From: Saprospiraceae bacterium | Lineage (GTDB): Bacteria; Bacteroidota; Bacteroidia; Chitinophagales; Saprospiraceae | DNA: 64,000 nucleotides | Direction: 5' to 3' | Assembly (NCBI GenBank): GCA_016715405.1 | Contig: JADKAE010000011.1 | Span: forward strand, 62,001-126,000 | Shown: positions 24,083 to 34,945 of the stretch, in pieces | Numbering within the stretch: the first letter of the stretch is position 1 | Layout of the letters: each line of letters begins with the position of its first letter | Notes under the pieces: generated by a model | Databases searched by the model: none | What the model was told of the DNA's origin: nothing | The model's input: the letters and a program-made list of their open reading frames with translations, nothing else | Translations under genes and position numbers: made by a program

Positions 24083-26654
24083 ATGCCCAAGAACCTGTTA
24101 ATAGTGGAATCTCCGGCCAAGGCAAAGACGATAGAAAAGTTTTTGGGGAAGGATTTTACGGTCAAATCCAGCTACGGCCATATCCGCGATTTGGAGAAAG
24201 GCGACGACGCGGTGGATATTAAAAATAATTTTGATCCCAAATATATCGTTTCTCCCGACAAACGCAAGGTGGTCAAGGAACTCAAAGACTGGGTGAGCAA
24301 GGTCGACGAGGTGTGGCTCGCTACGGACGAAGACCGCGAGGGCGAAGCTATTTCGTGGCACCTCTGCCAGGTGCTGGGCCTCGACGAGCGGAATACCAAA
24401 CGCATTGCTTTCCGGGAGATTACCAAACCCGCTATCCAGAATGCCATAAAACAACCCCGCACACTCGACCTCGACCTGGTGAACGCCCAGCAGGCGCGCC
24501 GCGTACTCGACCGACTGGTTGGCTACGAGCTGTCGGGTATCCTCTGGAAGAAGATCAAAAGCGGCCTCTCCGCAGGCCGCGTGCAATCGGTGGCCCTTAA
24601 GTTGGTGGTGGAACGCGAACGCGAGATTACCCGCTTCGAATCGGCGCCGTTTTTTAAGATCGCGGCGATTTTTGAGGTGAAAAACGAGCAGGGCCGAATG
24701 GTGGAACTGCGCGCAGAAGCGCCCCAGCGCTTTGATACCAAAGAAGGCGCCGAGAAATTCCTTCAAGGCTGTATCGGTGCTACGTTCCGCATCGACGATA
24801 TCGAACTCAAACCGCTGAAACGCCGCCCCGCCCCGCCGTTTACGACGTCTACGCTGCAACAGGAGGCCAGCCGCAAGCTGGGCTTTTCGGTAAACCGCAC
24901 GATGTCGGTGGCACAGAAGCTGTACGAGGCAGGTTTTATTACGTATATGCGTACGGACTCGACGAACCTGAGCGAAACGGCTATCCAGAGTATCGCCGCA
25001 GAAATCGAGAAGAGCTACGGCCAAAAGTACGTACATACCCGCCATTATAAAAATAAGGTGGCCAACGCCCAGGAAGCACACGAGGCGATACGCCCTACGT
25101 ATATCGAAAACCAGACTGTGCCCGGCCAGCGCGACGAACAGCGCCTCTACGAGCTTATCTGGAAGCGTACGATAGCTTCTCAGATGGCCGATGCGGTGCT
25201 GGAAAAAACGGTGGTGAGCATCGGCATCTCGACGATGCCCGGCGAAAAGCTGGTGGCCGAAGGCGAGGTGCTCAAATTTGACGGCTTCCTGAAGGTGTAC
25301 CTCGAATCGAAAGACGAAGACGACGACGAGGATACGGCAGGTATGCTGCCCCCCTTGGCCAAAGCCCAGGTATTGCCCCTGCGCGAGATGAACGCCACCG
25401 AGCGCTTTACCCGCCCCCCCGCGCGCTATACGGAAGCGAGCCTGGTGAGCAAACTCGAAGAACTCGGCATCGGCCGCCCCTCTACTTACGCCCCTATTAT
25501 TACGAAGATCATGGAAGAAGGACGGGGTTATGTGGTGAAGGAAAATCGCGAAGGCGTGGAACGCCCCTACGAGGTGCTCACGCTCAAGGACGGACAGATC
25601 ACGAAAGCTACGAAAACCGAAAATACGGGCGCTATCAAAAACCGCCTGTTTCCTACCGACCTCGGCATGGCCGTGTCGGATTTCCTCAGCGAGCATTTCG
25701 ACAAGGTGATGGACTACCGCTTTACGGCGGCCATCGAAAAACAGTTTGACGATATTTCCAACGGCCAGCAGGAATGGCATCGCATGCTGGCGGATTTTTA
25801 CCACCCTTTCCACGAAACGGTAGAAAATACGCTGGCCACCGCCGACCGCCCCAGCCGCGAACGCATCCTGGGCAAGGACCCCGCCACCGGCAACAGTCTG
25901 CTCACCCGCCTCTCCCGCCGCGGACCCGTGGTGCAAATCGGCACCCCCGAGGAACTGGGCCCCGATGCCAAACCGCGCTATGCTAATCTGCAGCCGGGGC
26001 AGAACATGGAGACGATCACGTTTGAAGAGGCGCTGAGTTTGTTCAAGCTGCCCAAAGAGCTCGGAGAATACCGCGGACAGGAAGTCTCCGTCGGCGCCGG
26101 CCGATTCGGCCCGTATGTAAAAGTAAACGACAAGTATATCTCGCTGCCCCGCGGCGAAGACCCACTGGAAGTAAGCCTCGAACGGGCTATTGAACTGATC
26201 GGCGAAAAAGAAAAAGAAGACGCTCCGCTGGCTACCTACCAGGGATTGCCCATTACCAAAGGCAAAGGCCGCTTTGGGCCCTTCATCAAGTGGAAGGATC
26301 TGTTTGTGAATGTGCCTAAAAAATACGACTACGAGCAACTAACCGCCGCGCAGGCTGTTGAATTACTGGAAGCCAAAATCGACAAAGAGTCGACGCGATA
26401 CATACAGCGCTGGGAGGAAGCCGAAATTTCTATCGAAAACGGCCGCTGGGGCCTTTATCCGTTTTGGCAAAGAAAATGTCAAGATGGGCAAATTAGACGG
26501 CAAAAAGGTCAGCGCCGAAGAGGCCAAACTGCTTACCTTCGAAGAGGTCAAAGCGATGATCGAAACCGAATTGCCCGGCGCTTTTGAGAAGGCGGCAAAG
26601 AAGGCTAAAGCCCCGGCCAAAAAGGCCAAGACGCCCGCCAAAAAATCGAAGTGA
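24083..26654 (+). CDS. topA: DNA topoisomerase I (type IA)
   Basis: This enzyme of about 857 residues relaxes negative supercoils through a 5'-phosphotyrosine intermediate. The TOPRIM domain starts at LLIVESPAKAKTIEKFLG with the acidic triad region DEDREGEAISWHL (near 24325). The catalytic tyrosine is in FITYMRTDSTNLS (about residue 290). C-terminal topoisomerase repeats follow (VGAGRFGPYVKV; KGRFGPFIKW), and the end is a Lys/Ala-rich tail (KKAKAPAKKAKTPAKK) like those that help DNA binding. A frame change near 26450 shifts the last 65 residues into another frame. Since this gene is normally essential, the break is best read as a sequence error. DUF3467 follows 32 bases later on the same strand. 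Confidence 0.95.
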
Positions 26655-26686
26655 ATCTATTTTCAGGAGCATTAAAGTAAACTCAC

Positions 26687-27004
26687 ATGTCAGACAATAA
26701 GAAAGTGCAACCGAATCAACTCAATATCGAATTGCCCGATGATATTGCCGAGGGTATTTATTCCAACCTGGCTATCATTGCCCATTCTCATTCCGAGTTT
26801 GTGGTCGATTTTATCCGCATGGTGCCCAATGTGCCCAAGGCGAAGGTAAAAGCGCGTATTATTCTGACTCCCCAGCACGCCAAACGCCTGCTGAAGGCCC
26901 TGGCCGATAATGTGAAGAAATACGAGGCCCAATTCGGTGAGATCGACGAGCCCGAGCAGCCGCCGTTCCCGTCTATGAATTTCACCCCGAACGCCCAGGC
27001 GTGA
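26687..27004 (+). CDS. DUF3467 family protein
   Basis: This is a compact 105-residue protein of the DUF3467 family, common as a single gene in Bacteroidota. Typical features are QLNIELPDDIAEGIYSNLA, SEFVVDFIRM and RIILTPQHAKRLLKALADN. No function is established for the family to my knowledge. It is soluble, with no signal peptide, and sits 32 bases after topA, so it is likely co-transcribed with it. Confidence 0.85.
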   Translation: MSDNKKVQPNQLNIELPDDIAEGIYSNLAIIAHSHSEFVVDFIRMVPNVPKAKVKARIILTPQHAKRLLKALADNVKKYEAQFGEIDEPEQPPFPSMNFTPNAQA

Positions 27005-27034
27005 CGGGAGTGTGAGAGGGGGGATGTGGGGGAA

Positions 27035-27574
27035 TTAGAGATTAGTGTCCCCCCCCCCCCCCCCCCCCCCCCCCCGGGCTTCTACCACGTACAACACTCC
27101 CGGGTGTTCCTCGAAATCAATCTCCGCTTCGAAGCGCATACCGATTTTTTCGAAAACGCGCACAGAGGCGACATTCTCCTTTATCGCGCGGCCCACGATG
27201 CGCGTTAGGCCGAGTTTTTTAAATCCGTATTGCAGGCAGGCGGCGGCGCTTTCGGTGGCGTATCCGTTGCCCCAGTGTTTTTTCAAAAAGCGATAACCCA
27301 CATCCACTTCGTCGAGGGAGGGGATATACTTGAGGCCGCACCAGCCCAGGTATGCTCCGGTAGCTTTGTCGAGCACGGTCCAGCGGCCCATGCCGTAGCG
27401 TTGGTATTGGTCGTATTGTAAAATGAATTCCAGGGCGGCCTGTGGGCTCTCGAAGGGCAGATCGCCGGTGTATTTGATGACCTCGGGGTCGTTGTTGAGC
27501 TCGAAGAGGTAGGGCGCGTCCTCCGGCGCGAATGGGCGGAGGGCCAGGCGGGCAGTATGGACAAGGTAATTCAT
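27035..27574 (-). CDS. GNAT-family N-acetyltransferase (RimJ/RimL-like)
   Basis: This 179-residue protein begins MNYLVHTARLALRPFAPED, the typical RimJ/RimL-type start, with the acetyl-CoA-binding part around YRFLKKHWGNGYATESAAA and VASVRVFEKIGMR. Such enzymes acetylate small molecules or protein N-termini; the substrate is not readable. It lies 11 bases after the typA stop on the same strand and may be co-transcribed. The C-terminus is odd: a run of about nine glycines from a 27-base poly-G tract, then DTNL and stop. The tract length sets the last few residues, so length variation would alter only the tail. Confidence 0.85.
   Translation of the reverse strand: MNYLVHTARLALRPFAPEDAPYLFELNNDPEVIKYTGDLPFESPQAALEFILQYDQYQRYGMGRWTVLDKATGAYLGWCGLKYIPSLDEVDVGYRFLKKHWGNGYATESAAACLQYGFKKLGLTRIVGRAIKENVASVRVFEKIGMRFEAEIDFEEHPGVLYVVEARGGGGGGGGDTNL
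27049..27075. repeat. 27-base poly-C (poly-G on the coding strand) tract
   Basis: An uninterrupted C27 run lies inside the last codons of the acetyltransferase gene. Such tracts slip readily in replication, but this length could also be an assembly artefact. Confidence 0.85.
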
Positions 27575-27585
27575 AGTTTAATAGC

Positions 27586-29490
27586 TCAGAGGTGAGGGGG
27601 TTTGAGTGAGAGAGTGGGAGAGTGATATGAGGGATCGCCGTTTCTCTCTCTCTCTCTCCCTCTCTCTCGTCCTCCCTGATCCACCGAGCTCATCGACTGG
27701 TTCTTTGCGCGTTTGCGTTCAAAATCCTTCAGCAAGATCTTGCGCAGGCGGATACTATTGGGCGTCACTTCTACATATTCGTCTTCCTGGATATACTCCA
27801 GTGCTTCTTCGAGTGAAAAGCGGCGTGGGGGAATAAGGCGCACCTTGTCGTCTGAGCCGGAGGCGCGCATATTCGTGAGCTTTTTGGTCTTGGTCAGGTT
27901 GACGGCTAAGTCGCCGGGGCGGCTGTTTTCGCCGATTACCTGTCCTTCGTAGATATTATCGCCGGCGCCGACAAAAAAGGAGCCGCGGTCCTGCAGGTTG
28001 TTGATGCTATAGGGGATAGCTTCGCCGGTTTCCATGCTGATCAGCGAGCCGTTGATGCGGCTGGGGATATCTCCTTTGTGGGCTTGGAATTCCTTAAAGC
28101 GGTGCGTCATAATGGCTTCGCCGGCGGTGGCGGTGAGCAGCTGGCTGCGGAGGCCCATAATACCGCGCGAAGGTATTTCGAATTCGAGATGCACGCGGTC
28201 GCTTTTTGGCGTCATGGAGAGCATGAGGCCTTTGCGGCGCGTAACCATATCTATTGCCGTGCCTGCGTTGGCTTCTGGCAGGTCGATTTTCAATTCTTCT
28301 ACCGGTTCGTGCAACACGCCGTCGACGCGTTTGGTGATCACCTGGGGTTGTCCGATCTGGAGTTCATAGCCTTCGCGGCGCATGGTTTCGATGAGCACCG
28401 ACAGGTGCAATACGCCGCGGCCGAATACGATATGCGTATCGGGTGTATCGGTTTTTTCGACGCGCATGGCCAGGTTTTTCTCCAGCTCGCGTTCGAGGCG
28501 TTCTTTGACGTGGCGCGAGGTGACAAACTTGCCTTCCTGGCCGAAAAACGGCGAGTCGTTGATGGTAAAGACCATGCTGATGGTCGGCTCGTCAATGGAG
28601 ATGGTGGGCAGTGCTTCGGGGTTTTCGGGGTCGGCGATGGTGTCGCCGATTTCAAAATTGTCGACGCCCACGATGGCACAGATCTCGCCGGCCTCCACTC
28701 GCTCGGCTTCTTTCTTTTCAAAACCTTCGAATACAAACAAACCCCTGATCTTGCTGCGCTCGATACGGCCGTCTTTTTTCACCAGGGATACTTGCTGGCC
28801 GTTGAGCAACTCGCCGCGGTGTACCCTGCCGATGGCGATACGCCCGATGTAGGGCGAGTGGTCGAGAGGTGACGAGCAGTTGGGGGTGCCTTTGCTTACT
28901 TCCGGCGCCGGGATATGCTCCACAATCGCGTCGAGCAAGGGCGTGATGTCGGTAGTAGGTTGGGTGTGGTCGGTGCTCATCCAGCCGTTTTTGGCCGAGC
29001 CGAAGAGGGTAGGGAAGTCGAGCTGCTCTTCCGTAGCGTCGAGGTGAAACATGAGGTCGAATACGGCCTCTTGCGCTTCTATCGGCGTACAGTTGGGTTT
29101 GTCGACTTTATTAACCACCACGATGGGTTTGAGTCCCATCTGGATAGCTTTTTGCAATACGAAGCGGGTTTGGGGCATGGGGCCTTCGAAGGCATCCACC
29201 AGCAGCAACACGCCGTCGGCCATGTTGAGCACGCGCTCTACCTCTCCGCCAAAGTCGCTGTGGCCAGGGGTGTCGATGATGTTGATCTTAAAACCTTTGT
29301 AGGTAATAGCCACGTTTTTGGCCAGGATGGTAATGCCGCGTTCGCGCTCGAGGTCGTTGTTGTCGAGCATGAGTTCACCCGGTTTTTCGTGGTCTTTGAA
29401 CAGGCGACCGGCCATCAGCATTTTGTCTACTAATGTGGTTTTGCCGTGGTCTACGTGTGCGATTATCGCAATGTTTCTAATGTTCTGCAT
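27586..29490 (-). CDS. typA: Ribosome-associated GTPase TypA/BipA
   Basis: This is a translational GTPase of the EF-G-like superfamily that binds the ribosome and supports growth under stress and 50S assembly. G1 is AHVDHGKTTLVDKML, G3 is DTPGHSDFGGEVERV, G4 is NKVDKPNC. The BipA-specific domains follow (REGYELQIGQPQV; PSRGIMGLRSQLLTATAG) and the usual C-terminus VTPNSIRLRKILLKDFERKRA. Residues after that (GGRERGRERERN and beyond) come from a CT microsatellite and look like an added tail or a frame error, since the family normally stops around residue 600. A TACCTTTG -7 box lies just upstream. No internal frame change was seen. Confidence 0.95.
   Translation of the reverse strand: MQNIRNIAIIAHVDHGKTTLVDKMLMAGRLFKDHEKPGELMLDNNDLERERGITILAKNVAITYKGFKINIIDTPGHSDFGGEVERVLNMADGVLLLVDAFEGPMPQTRFVLQKAIQMGLKPIVVVNKVDKPNCTPIEAQEAVFDLMFHLDATEEQLDFPTLFGSAKNGWMSTDHTQPTTDITPLLDAIVEHIPAPEVSKGTPNCSSPLDHSPYIGRIAIGRVHRGELLNGQQVSLVKKDGRIERSKIRGLFVFEGFEKKEAERVEAGEICAIVGVDNFEIGDTIADPENPEALPTISIDEPTISMVFTINDSPFFGQEGKFVTSRHVKERLERELEKNLAMRVEKTDTPDTHIVFGRGVLHLSVLIETMRREGYELQIGQPQVITKRVDGVLHEPVEELKIDLPEANAGTAIDMVTRRKGLMLSMTPKSDRVHLEFEIPSRGIMGLRSQLLTATAGEAIMTHRFKEFQAHKGDIPSRINGSLISMETGEAIPYSINNLQDRGSFFVGAGDNIYEGQVIGENSRPGDLAVNLTKTKKLTNMRASGSDDKVRLIPPRRFSLEEALEYIQEDEYVEVTPNSIRLRKILLKDFERKRAKNQSMSSVDQGGRERGRERERNGDPSYHSPTLSLKPPHL
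27643..27669. repeat. CT/GA microsatellite in the typA 3' end
   Basis: A CT-dinucleotide run with one break encodes the RERERE-like tail of TypA on the - strand. Confidence 0.75.
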
Positions 29491-29512
29491 ATCAGCTTCA
29501 AAATTGAGGCCG

Positions 29513-29520
29513 CAAAGGTA
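29513..29520 (-). promoter_or_regulatory. Bacteroidota-type -7 box for typA
   Basis: Read on the - strand, TACCTTTG matches the TAnnTTTG consensus, 23 bases upstream of the typA start. Confidence 0.55.
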
Positions 29521-29880
29521 CGCTTTTTTTTCTGTTCTCCGTTATCTGTTCTCTGTTATCTGTTCATTAACTTTACTAGTATGGCTTAAACCGAGAACGG
29601 ACAACCGAGAACGGACAACCGACCGCCGACTGCCGACCGCCGACCGCCGAAATCCTATCTTCATTTAGTACATACAATTGCATATAAACAAACATGGAAG
29701 CATCATTAAAAGAATGTTTAAAAAATTGATTTTCAATATTTAATTTTATTAACTTTAGAGTGCTTGGAAGTTATTCCCGATTGTATATATGATGTATAGG
29801 TATTTTTATTCAAAAAGCCTGATTAGCTTCATAGCAGATTCATTGGTCTATCGTCCTTTTTCCAAAATAAAACCACGATT
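29521..29880. other. Intergenic region between typA and the glucan locus
   Basis: There is no gene. It begins with TCTGTTCTCTGTTATCTG phrases and GAGAACGGACAACCGA repeats up to about 29650. An AT-rich leader then precedes the glycosidase gene and should hold its promoter; I found no convincing -7 box there. Confidence 0.5.
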
Positions 29881-32800
29881 ATGAAGTCCAAAGAAGTTGT
29901 TTTACTCTGTATTTTTTGAGTCTTTCCTTTTTCCTCTTTTCACAGACTAGCCGGGTAACTATTGACCAAAACGATAACGGGACAAAACTCCTGGTGGATG
30001 GAAAAGCGTTGATGGTCAATGGAATGAACTGGGATTATTTCCCTATCGGCTCCAATTACTCCTACAGTCTTTGGAACCAACCCGATGCCTTCATCGAAAA
30101 GGCGCTTGATGACGAAATGGCCCTGTTGAAAAACATGGGGGTCAACACTATTCGGGTATACACCGGCATACAGAAAAAGTGGATACAGTATATATACGAA
30201 AAGCATGGCATCTATACCATGCTTAATCACTCCTTCGGCCGTTACGGGCTCACCCTGGACGGCGCCTGGGCGCCCAACACGGAGTATTCCGACCCCAGGG
30301 TAGCGGAATTGCTGATGAAAGAAGTAAAAGAACTGGCGGCGGAATACAAAGACACCCCGGGTTTGTTGTTGTACCTATTGGGCAATGAAAACAACTACGG
30401 GCTTTTTTGGGATGGCGCCGAAACCGAGGATATCCCCCTGGAAGACAGAAAATCTACGGAGCGGGCCAAGTACTTGTATAAGCTATTCAACGAGGCTTCT
30501 CTGGCCATGAAAGCCATCGACAAATCGCACCCGGTAGCCCTGTGCAACGGCGATTTGCTGTTCCTGGATATTATCGCCAGGGAATGCAAGGATGTCGACA
30601 TATTCGGCGTCAATGTGTATCGGGGCGCTTCATTCACCGACCTGTTCGACCGGGCGAAAAAGGAGTACGGCAAACCTGTACTCTTAACGGAGTTCGGCTC
30701 TGACGCCTTTAACGCCGTCACGTTGGAAGAAGCGCAGCAAGAACAGGCTAAATTCGTGGTGTCCAATTGGAAGGAAATTTACGATAATGCTGCCGGCCTG
30801 GGCAAAGCCGGCAATGCGATCGGCGGATTTACATTCCAGTTTAGCGACGGCTGGTGGAAATTTGAGCAGACCAAAAACCTGGACGTACACGACACCAATG
30901 CCTCCTGGTCAAATGGGGGGTACCTGTTTGACTACGTGGCCGGCGAAAACAATATGAACGAGGAGTGGTTCGGCGTTTGTGCCAAAGGTCCGACCAGCGC
31001 AGAGGGTTTTTACCGCCTGTACCCACGGACTGCCTATTACGCCTTGAAGGAGGCCCACCGCATAAATCCTTATGCCGGCGGGACTTCTCTTAATACCATT
31101 CAACAACATTTCAGCAGCATTCAGGTCGGCGATGCGTACTTAAAAGCCACCGGAGACAAGGCCGCCCTCGAAGGCGAGAAACTCAGAAAGATCAGCCTGA
31201 GCCGGCTCGGCGCTCATCTTTCCACTTTCAATACGGGGGGCAGCCTGATATCAACGCCCAACAACCCCGCACCAGGCAATACCACCTACCCCGATCAGTT
31301 GGGTTTTGACCACACACAATCCTTTTTTATTGGCGTGCAGGCCAACCCGACTTCCAATTTCAGGGCCAACGTGGAAGTAAACGTATTGGGCAACGTGGCC
31401 ACCAACCCGATAGACCAGATTTTTATGAAAATCGGGGCCGGCGGGTGCAAGTGAACAGCCCCAATGGAAACCTGACCGTAGAATCGTTCAACAGGGTGCA
31501 AGTATATCAAGCCGGTTATGAGTGGAACCACAAAATGTTCGACCTCAGAGGCTTTTACCGCACCGGCCACTACCATTGGGGGTATGAGGGCGACTTCTTC
31601 GGCTTGTATCCTGAAGCCAACTACGGCCCACAGATAGACCTCTACAACGGCATAGCGCCTTTTGGCATGGAGTTGGATGGCAAAAAGCAGTTGAAGAACT
31701 TCAAATTGGCTTTCGGTCCACAACTCTGGTGGGGCGCCAACCCGGCCATGCTCTTGAAATACCAGAAAGAATTTGGCAAGTCTTCGGTTGCCGCAGTCTT
31801 TCACGAGGACCTCGCCCAGCTGGGCCTCACGGAAAGTTCTTTTGCCATTCCCCAGCCCAAAACCCGGCGCTTCTCTCTCCATTTGAACAGGACGTTTGGC
31901 AAGTTTGGGGTGGACGTTGGCGGCTTGTGGGCCGGGCAACCGCTCCAGGGCAGAGCTTTTCAGGTGGTCAGAACAGAAGCGGGCAAAACCGTGGCTTATC
32001 AGGATGAAATCAAAACAGAAGACAATTTTGGCGGTAAAATAAAATTGACCTATACCGGAGGCAAGTTTAACTGGTATGCTCAATCGGCGGCCCAGGGTTT
32101 GGTCGCCAACGGCGGGGTTGACCAGACGCTGACTTACACCGGCTGGCGGCTCAAAGACAGCGGCAGTGGCAACCAATACAACTTCCTCACCGGCTTTACC
32201 TACATTTTGGGTAAACTCCAGATAGCGCCCAACTTCCTGTGGCAAAAACCCATTGAGGGTCCTATCCCCGCCGATGTAGATGCGCCGGGCAGGCCCCGGA
32301 ATATCCTTACCGACCCCTTTGTAGTGCGGGGCAACCGCGAGCAAGTGGCCGGTGAAATTTTGTTCACCTTCGACCCCACACCCGGCACCTGGATGTACAA
32401 CTGGGATAGCGACCGCAGCGAGGACGCCAAATTTGCAGTCAGCGCCGGACTGGTTTATCGCCACCTGCCCACCACACAGGATGCAGCCATCGGTATCTTG
32501 CCCGACGGGCGCACCACCTTTGCCTTTCCGGGTGCTCCCCCCGCCCAGGATTTGTGGGAAGTACATGCCCGTATAGTTTCCAAAAGGAACGGCAACTTCG
32601 GGTGGATTGCAAATGTGTATGCAGGCGATGCGCAGGCCAACGGCAGCGATGCCCGTACGATACGCCGCTACGGTCTGGATGGACGGGTGATATACAAAAG
32701 ACTGAAAGTCAACTTTTTCGCCAAAGCCAATGACTGGGGCCCCTACGATTATCACCGGGATTTCAACCTCACCTTCCCCCTCCAGTTGATGGCGGATGTG

Positions 32801-33019
32801 TCCATCGCTTTGGCAAAACCCGATTGGTTCGACTTGCCGAATACCCGCCTGGGCATCCGTGGCGCCTACCGTACCCTCGACCGATATTCTCCGCGCTATT
32901 CCCCTACGCAATCCGTGAACAGCGCCGGGAATTTAGTACCCGACCCCAATGCGATTGGCTTTGACAATGGCAACGAGTGGGAGATCAGGACGTATATTTT
33001 TATTGACATTGGAAAATAG
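29881..33019 (+). CDS. Clan GH-A glycosidase (GH2-like TIM barrel) fused to an outer-membrane beta-barrel
   Basis: This protein of about 1,045 residues starts at 29881 with a signal peptide (MKSKEVVLLCIF, then LSLSFFLFSQ) broken by a frame change in a T-run near 29915. Residues about 15-410 form a (beta/alpha)8 glycosidase domain: VNGMNWDYFPIGSNY, NTIRVYTG, the acid/base Glu in LLGNENNYG (about residue 170) and the nucleophile Glu in LLTEFGSDAF (about residue 270). From about residue 430 to the end the sequence alternates amphipathic strands with turns (KLAFGPQLWWG; LNFFAK-like strands; ends YIFIDIGK), as in porin-like barrels. A second frame change lies near 31440. It opens the glucan locus. 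A surface enzyme anchored by its own barrel is inference. Confidence 0.65.
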
Positions 33020-33077
33020 GACTGAAAATTTGCCTGAGGGCCCAATGTTGAATAGTTTTTAAAATAAAACCATCGTC

Positions 33078-34936
33078 GTGATGAAAAAATACAACTTCAC
33101 CTTTTTGATAAAATCCCTAACCTTTGGGATGTTCTTCCTGTTCCTGGCCGGATGCCAGCGCGACAATGAAGATTTAAGCCCCGCCACATTCCCCACTAAT
33201 CCAGAGGTTTTTATTGAAGGCTTTAGTCCCGGATTAAATTATGCCGCATTTGGCGGCTCCGTGCCTACCGCCTTTGATGTAGACACGGAAGTGACTTATA
33301 ACAACACTTCGCAAGCTTCTATGCGATTTGAGGTGCCCGATGCGGGAGACCCCAGAGGAGCTTACGCCGGCGGCTCCTATTTTACTGATGTCCCCCGGGA
33401 TTTATCGGGATATGATGCCCTGACCTTTTGGGCGAAAGCCTCACAACCCGCCAACATCGACGTAGTGGGGTTTGGAAATGACCTGGGCGCGTCGAAATGC
33501 CTGGTCACTATCAGCGGCCTGCCCGTGACGACCAACTGGCAAAAGTTTATCATCCCGATTCCCGACCCTTCCAAGCTTACGGCGGAACGGGGCATGTTTC
33601 TCTATTCCGAAGGCCCTGAAAACGGCAGGGGTTATACCTTTTGGATTGATGAACTGAAATTTGAAAAACTGGGCACCATTGCCCACCCTGAGTTCGCCAT
33701 ATTGAACGGGGAAGAGCAAACGGAAACATCCTTTGTCGGCGTTACAAAAACTATCGGCGGGCTGAGTTCAACGTACAACCTGCCCTCCGGAATAAACCAG
33801 ACCGTAAACATCACCCCCGCCTATTTTGAATTTGCCTCATCGGATCCGTCTATTGCCACAGTAAACGAGTCGGGTTTGGTGACGGTGACAGGCGGCCCGG
33901 GCAGCGCCAAAATTACCGCCACCGTGGGAGGAGTGACCGCCAAGGGATCTTTGACCTTGCTATCCGTGGGCGATTTCCAGGCGGCCCCTGTGCCCTCACG
34001 TGATGCCGCCAATGTCATTTCTATTTTCAGCGACGCCTACACCAATGTCCCCGTGAATTACTACAATGGGTATTGGGCTCCATATCAGACTACCCAATCG
34101 GCGGATTTCACGGTGAACGGCGACGATATCCTCCACTATACCAATTTCAATTTTGTGGGCATTGAATTTAGTTCTCCCGTAATAGATGCTTCTTCCATGA
34201 CCCATCTGCATGTGGATATTTATCTTCCGAATGCCTTGCCCGCAACGGCACAATTTAAAATAGAAGTGGTCGATTTCGGCACCGGCGGTACAGGCTCCTT
34301 TACGAGAGCTATTCCGGCGGCCCAGTCGCAGCAATGGATAAGCTTGGACATACCCTTCTCCAGCTTTGCCGGATTGAGCAACCGCTCTAATCTTGCGCAA
34401 ATAATTTTTGTAGACGTCAGCGAAAATATCCCCAGCTTTTTTGCCGACAATGTATACCTGTATAATGCCGGTACTCCGCCCTCTGCGCCCACTACGGCGG
34501 CGCCCACGCCCACACACCCTGCCGGAGGGTGATAGCTGTTTTTAGCGACGCCTATTCCGTGATTGCCGGTACGGAGTTGAACCCCAATTGGGGGCAGGCT
34601 ACCGTGGTAACACAGACGCCCATACAGGGAAACAATACCTTGAAGTACGCCGGCCTCAATTATCAGGGCATACAGCTTGGATCGCCCCAGAATGTATCGG
34701 CGATGAACTTTCTTCATCTCGATTTCTGGACAGCTAACTCGGCGTCGCTCAAAGTGTTTATTATCAGCACGGGTCCGGTAGAAACCCCCTTTACGCTCAC
34801 CGTGCCCACTGCCGGTTGGTCGAGCATTGACATTCCCATGTCGGCATTTGCCCCCGTCAATCTTAGCGATGTAATTCAGCTCAAATTTGAGGGCAATGGC
34901 GATATTTTCCTGGACAACATTTACTTCCGCAATTAA
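33078..34936 (+). CDS. Surface lipoprotein with carbohydrate-binding-like modules and an Ig-like domain
   Basis: This is a lipoprotein of about 620 residues: the start MMKKYNFTFLIKSLTFGMFF leads to the lipobox LAGCQ. Module 1 (residues about 45-200) is a beta-sandwich like CBM11 (RFEVPDAGD; DALTFWAKASQP; TFWIDELKFEKLG). A Big_2-type Ig domain follows (SDPSIATVNESGLVTVTGG). Two more modules follow, both starting VISIFSDAYTNV or VIAVFSDAYSVI after a Thr/Pro linker (TAAPTPTHPAGG) and ending FADNVYLYN or FLDNIYFRN. The same module type occurs twice in the protein at 44168-46010. A frame change near 34520 splits the linker. It probably binds glucan at the cell surface for the enzymes encoded around it. 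Confidence 0.7.
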
Positions 34937-34945
34937 AAAATTAAA

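Noticed and set aside
24098..26338. Very long open frame on the - strand opposite topA
   Set aside because: It is the GC-rich antisense shadow of topA; its translation has no family features while the + strand matches type IA topoisomerase throughout.
31295..32911. Long - strand open frame opposite the barrel part of the fused glycosidase
   Set aside because: There is no recognisable domain or plausible start region, and the + strand reading has strand-turn periodicity and continues the glycosidase gene.
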